A stretch of 7,375 bases of DNA from Candidatus Dojkabacteria bacterium. Lineage in GTDB: Bacteria > Patescibacteriota > Dojkabacteria > J137. Where the stretch lies: NCBI GenBank assembly GCA_020429545.1, contig JAGQLF010000041.1, positions 1 through 7,375 of the forward strand, given 5' to 3'. A program made the translations under genes and the position numbers. Below, one piece after another: positions 5,407-7,375 of this stretch. The notes below the pieces were generated by a model. The model searched no databases and was not told where the DNA came from. It was given only the letters and a program-made list of their open reading frames with translations. Every line of letters begins with the position of its first letter. Positions within the stretch are counted from its first letter, which is position 1.

Positions 5407-5967
5407 ATGGCAATGACAAGTGATGTAAAAAAAGGAATGGTTATTCTTATGAATAATGAACCGACTCTAATTTTAGATAGAGAATTTTATAAACCTGGAA
5501 AAGGAGGTGCTTTTAATAGATTAAAACTGAAAGGACTAATTTCTGGTCGAATTGTAAATAAAACAATTAGATCTGGCGAATCTGTAGAAGAAGTTGATGT
5601 ATCAACACGAAGTGTTTCATTCTCTTATTCAGACGATGACACTGCTTACTTTCTAGATTCAGAAACATTTGAAATGGTTCCAATTTCACTAGATTCAATT
5701 GATGGTAAAACTGACTTCTTAATTGAGGATGGAAAATATACTGCAATGTTCTACGAAGAAAAACCAATTTCACTTACATTGCCAGCTAAAGTAACTCTAG
5801 AGGTTATTGAAGCTGCAAGTGGTGGAGACAAAGGAAACACTTCTGGAAATCCTACAAAAGAAGCTAAACTAGAAACAGGTGCAATAGTTCATGTTCCACT
5901 TTTTGTAAATGTGGGAGAGAAGATTATTGTGAATACTGATACAAAGACTTATGTATCCAAAGCTTAG
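5407..5967 (+). CDS. efp: Elongation factor P
   Basis: 186 residues, the normal length for EF-P (E. coli 188). EF-P binds ribosomes stalled on polyproline stretches and promotes peptide bond formation. Domain I (to about 63) carries the loop KPGKGGAFNRLKLK, with Lys32 at the tip equivalent to E. coli Lys34, the residue that is beta-lysylated. It is followed by RIVNKTIRSGE. Domains II and III follow, and the C-terminal family signature is clear (KGNTSGNPTKEAKLETGAIV, then VPLFVNVGEKIIVNT). Keeping a lysine at the tip, with an EpmA-like gene downstream, suggests the E. coli type of modification rather than rhamnosylation (arginine at the tip) or the unmodified type. ATG 5407 gives MAMTSD; ATG 5413 is an alternative two codons in. 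No Shine-Dalgarno is visible. Confidence 0.96.
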   Translation: MAMTSDVKKGMVILMNNEPTLILDREFYKPGKGGAFNRLKLKGLISGRIVNKTIRSGESVEEVDVSTRSVSFSYSDDDTAYFLDSETFEMVPISLDSIDGKTDFLIEDGKYTAMFYEEKPISLTLPAKVTLEVIEAASGGDKGNTSGNPTKEAKLETGAIVHVPLFVNVGEKIIVNTDTKTYVSKA

Positions 5968-5974
5968 AAAGGTG

Positions 5975-6003
5975 ACTAGATAATTAGTAAATTAGGTGAT
6001 TAG
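5975..6003. repeat. Left inverted repeat bordering the four-helix-bundle gene
   Basis: A TAG/ATTAG-rich block starts 7 bp after the efp stop. It contains ATTAGTAAATTAG (5983-5995), whose exact reverse complement lies at 6419-6431, and TAGATAATTAGT (5977-5988), whose reverse complement lies at 6410-6421. The two copies therefore face each other across the small gene between them. Confidence 0.75.
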
Positions 6004-6030
6004 TTTAAATATTCCCCATATTGTCTTTCT

Positions 6031-6384
6031 ATGATAAGTACGTATAGGGAATTAATAGTATGGAAGAAATCAATGCATATAGTTAGTCTAACGTATGATA
6101 TTACATCTAGATTTCCAAAAGACGAAAAATTTGGCTTGACTTCACAAATTAGAAGAGCAGTAATTTCAATTCCATCTAACATAGCTGAAGGCTCAATGAG
6201 AGGAAGCAGAGGTGATTACAGAAGGTTTCTACAAATATCTAGAGGATCTGTTGGTGAAGTTAGAACTCAGCTTGAACTTGCTCTGAACTTAAAATTTATT
6301 GATTCTACAAACTTTCATAAATTAGATCAGTTACTAGAAGAAGTATTAAAAATACTAAATACTCTCATTTCTAAACTTAGATAA
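6031..6384 (+). CDS. Four-helix-bundle protein of the 23S rRNA intervening-sequence (IVP/S23) family
   Basis: 117 residues, full length for the family. The sequence follows the family pattern: YRELIVWKKSMHIVSLTYD (helix 1), FPKDEKFGLTSQIRRAVISI, the hallmark PSNIAEGS (about 48-55), GDYRRFLQISRGSVGEVRTQ (helix 3) and a final helix of Leu/Ile heptads. The family was named from proteins encoded within 23S rRNA intervening sequences and is related in fold to Avd, the accessory protein of diversity-generating retroelements. Free-standing copies have no settled function; nucleic-acid binding has been proposed. Here there is no rRNA and no reverse transcriptase, and the gene sits between efp and its likely modifying enzyme, bordered by inverted repeats at 5975-6003 and 6399-6438. 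ATG 6031 fits the conserved N-terminus; no Shine-Dalgarno is visible. Confidence 0.9.
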   Translation: MISTYRELIVWKKSMHIVSLTYDITSRFPKDEKFGLTSQIRRAVISIPSNIAEGSMRGSRGDYRRFLQISRGSVGEVRTQLELALNLKFIDSTNFHKLDQLLEEVLKILNTLISKLR

Positions 6385-6398
6385 AAATGATAAAATCC

Positions 6399-6438
6399 TT
6401 TACTAATCTACTAATTATCTAATTTACTAATCTACTAG
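6399..6438. repeat. Right inverted/direct repeat bordering the four-helix-bundle gene
   Basis: TTTACTAATCTACTA occurs twice as a direct repeat (6399-6413 and 6423-6437, period 24 bp). The block also holds CTAATTTACTAAT (6419-6431), the exact reverse complement of 5983-5995. It ends at the TAG (6436-6438) immediately before the TTG start of the downstream gene, so the repeat forms that gene's whole upstream region. Confidence 0.78.
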
Positions 6439-7375
6439 TTGAGAACTTGGCAAAAATTGAAACAAAATTCAGAGCTATTTGAACGATACTTCATTAAAGA
6501 ATACACAATCAAAGCTGTTCGAAAATTCTTTGAAAATAAAAATTATCACGAACTTGAAAGTCCAATTCTTACAGATTCCCTTCCTCAAGAACGATATTTG
6601 GATGCACTATATACAGATATCACTTTACAAAACGGTGAATCAAAACGTGCATATCTAATACCATCAACAGAAACTTGGAATAAAAAGATTTTAGTTGCAG
6701 GACTTGGAAATCATTTTGTTATTACAAAAGTATTTAGAGGATTAGAAGAAATTGGGCCAAATCATAGTCCTGAATTTACAATGCTTGAATGGTATCAAGT
6801 TGGAGATAATTATTTTGACCTAATGGATACTACTGAAGAATTAGTAAGGTACATTATTACATTTATAAATGAAAAATCCGAAAGACCTCACCCGGTTCCG
6901 ATTAATCGGAACCACCCTCTCCTAAAAGGAGAGGGGTACAAGCTAAATTATCAAGGTCAAGAAATAGATTTTGGTACAAAGTGGGATAGGTTTTCGGTTA
7001 GAGAACTTTTAAGAAAACATGTAAATATTGAACTAGAAGAAATTGAATTGGTCGAGAATTTTAGAAAAATAGCAATAGAAAAAGGATTTGAAATAACTGA
7101 TCAAGATGATTGGCAAACAATTTTTGAAATAATTTTCTCAAGTGCAGTTGAGCCAAACTTTGCAAAAGATAAACCAACATTTGTTTATGATTTCCCAAGA
7201 ATTTTATGTCCACTAACTAAAGTAAAAGAATCTGATCCACTAGTTTCAGAAAAAACAGAATTTTATATTGCAGGAAAAGAAATTGGAAATGGATATACAG
7301 AACTTACAGATTGGGAAGAGCAAAAAAGAAGATTCGATGAAGAGCAAGCTGAACGTGAAAAACTTGGAAAAGAGC
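6439..7375 (+). CDS. epmA: EpmA/PoxA/GenX-type EF-P lysyltransferase (lysyl-tRNA synthetase-like), C-terminus cut by window edge
   Basis: 312 codons are open to the window edge. It is a class II synthetase core of LysRS type that begins directly at the catalytic domain (FERYFIKEYTIKAVRKFF, then YHELESPIL) with no N-terminal anticodon-binding OB fold, as in EpmA. Motif 2 with its flank reads KVFRGLEEIGPNHSPEFTML (97-116). The later block SAVEPNFAKDKPTFVYDFP followed by GNGYTELTDWEEQKRRF matches EpmA more closely than LysRS. Motif 3 lies beyond the edge. EpmA activates (R)-beta-lysine and attaches it to EF-P; efp lies 471 bp upstream, which supports the assignment. In-frame stop TAG at 6436 and absence of an early ATG make TTG 6439 the likely start (TTG 6457 possible). 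Residues about 148-166 come from an inserted palindromic element. A truncated LysRS is the alternative. Confidence 0.82.
   Translation, partial: MRTWQKLKQNSELFERYFIKEYTIKAVRKFFENKNYHELESPILTDSLPQERYLDALYTDITLQNGESKRAYLIPSTETWNKKILVAGLGNHFVITKVFRGLEEIGPNHSPEFTMLEWYQVGDNYFDLMDTTEELVRYIITFINEKSERPHPVPINRNHPLLKGEGYKLNYQGQEIDFGTKWDRFSVRELLRKHVNIELEEIELVENFRKIAIEKGFEITDQDDWQTIFEIIFSSAVEPNFAKDKPTFVYDFPRILCPLTKVKESDPLVSEKTEFYIAGKEIGNGYTELTDWEEQKRRFDEEQAEREKLGKE
6885..6936. repeat. REP-like palindromic element inserted in frame in the epmA-like gene
   Basis: Two adjacent inverted repeats, GC-rich against the AT-rich gene: a perfect 20-bp palindrome at 6894-6913 (arms GGTTCCGATT / AATCGGAACC), then a 9-bp stem CCCTCTCCT (6915-6923) / AGGAGAGGG (6927-6935) with an AAA loop. 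The second half has the look of the dispersed CCCTCTCC...GGAGAGGG elements of many bacteria, which when read through give peptides like HPLLKGEG, present here at 159-166. The frame is kept, so the protein gains a loop of about 20 residues. Confidence 0.82.

Larger units (their letters stand above)
5972..6438 (+). mobile_element. Possible small mobile cassette: inverted repeats plus four-helix-bundle gene
   Basis: About 465 bp lying exactly between efp and the epmA-like gene, made of a left repeat, one gene and a right repeat of the same family in inverse orientation. No transposase is present, so if mobile it would have to move in trans or with help from the encoded protein. No target-site duplication can be defined by eye. 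The repeats might instead have grown locally, so this is an interpretation, not a recognised element. Confidence 0.35.

Noticed and set aside
5567..5773. Minus-strand open frame opposite efp
   Set aside because: Antisense to a well-conserved gene, with no protein-family features.
6000..6182. Minus-strand open frame opposite the start of the four-helix-bundle gene
   Set aside because: The opposite strand encodes a recognisable family member; this frame shows no motif of its own.
5972..6438. Diversity-generating retroelement, suggested by the Avd-like fold of the four-helix-bundle protein
   Set aside because: No reverse transcriptase, template repeat or variable repeat is present in the window; the protein matches the 23S-IVS branch of the family.
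6399..6438. CRISPR array suggested by the 24-bp-period direct repeats
   Set aside because: Only two 15-bp units with a 9-bp gap of the same base pattern; no spacers and no cas genes.

Overview
The window is AT-rich and uses the standard bacterial stop codons (TGA ends leuS and the antitoxin gene). Its gene style fits a Candidate Phyla Radiation (Patescibacteria) genome. The signs are a small anchored protein with dockerin-like repeats, a lone four-helix-bundle (23S-IVS family) gene bordered by TAG/ATTAG repeats, a small toxin-antitoxin pair, short repeats tolerated inside coding sequence, and few Shine-Dalgarno sites. There is no rRNA or other firm taxonomic marker, so this placement is an inference.

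Layout: (1) 1-357, minus strand: N-terminal part of a membrane-anchored protein with two EF-hand/dockerin-like repeats, running off the left edge. (2) 358-449: divergent promoter region. (3) 450-1565: membrane-anchored class A beta-lactamase-like protein without a recognisable omega-loop glutamate. (4) 1566-1748: a perfect 30-bp palindrome, an extended -10 promoter, and a possible regulatory leader containing a 16-codon peptide that ends Pro-Leu-Leu-stop. (5) 1749-4721: leuS, leucyl-tRNA synthetase, with a complete GNAT acetyltransferase domain inserted at the entrance of the CP1 editing domain. (6) 4722-5329: a ribbon-helix-helix antitoxin / RelE-ParE toxin operon with an inverted repeat over its -10 box. 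(7) 5407-5967: efp, elongation factor P. (8) 5972-6438: a four-helix-bundle gene bracketed by related inverted repeats. (9) 6439 to the right edge: an EpmA/PoxA/GenX-type EF-P lysyltransferase (lysyl-tRNA synthetase paralogue), with a REP-like palindromic element inserted in frame.

The common theme is translation: charging of tRNA-Leu, EF-P and its probable modifying enzyme, and an mRNA-interferase-type toxin. The strongest candidate for something undescribed is the LeuRS-GNAT chimera: an acyl-CoA-dependent acetyltransferase module placed beside the editing site of a tRNA synthetase. It is preceded by what looks like a leucine-codon attenuator using CTC codons that leuS itself does not use. 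The efp-epmA pair, apparently split by a repeat-bordered insertion, is the second point of interest.
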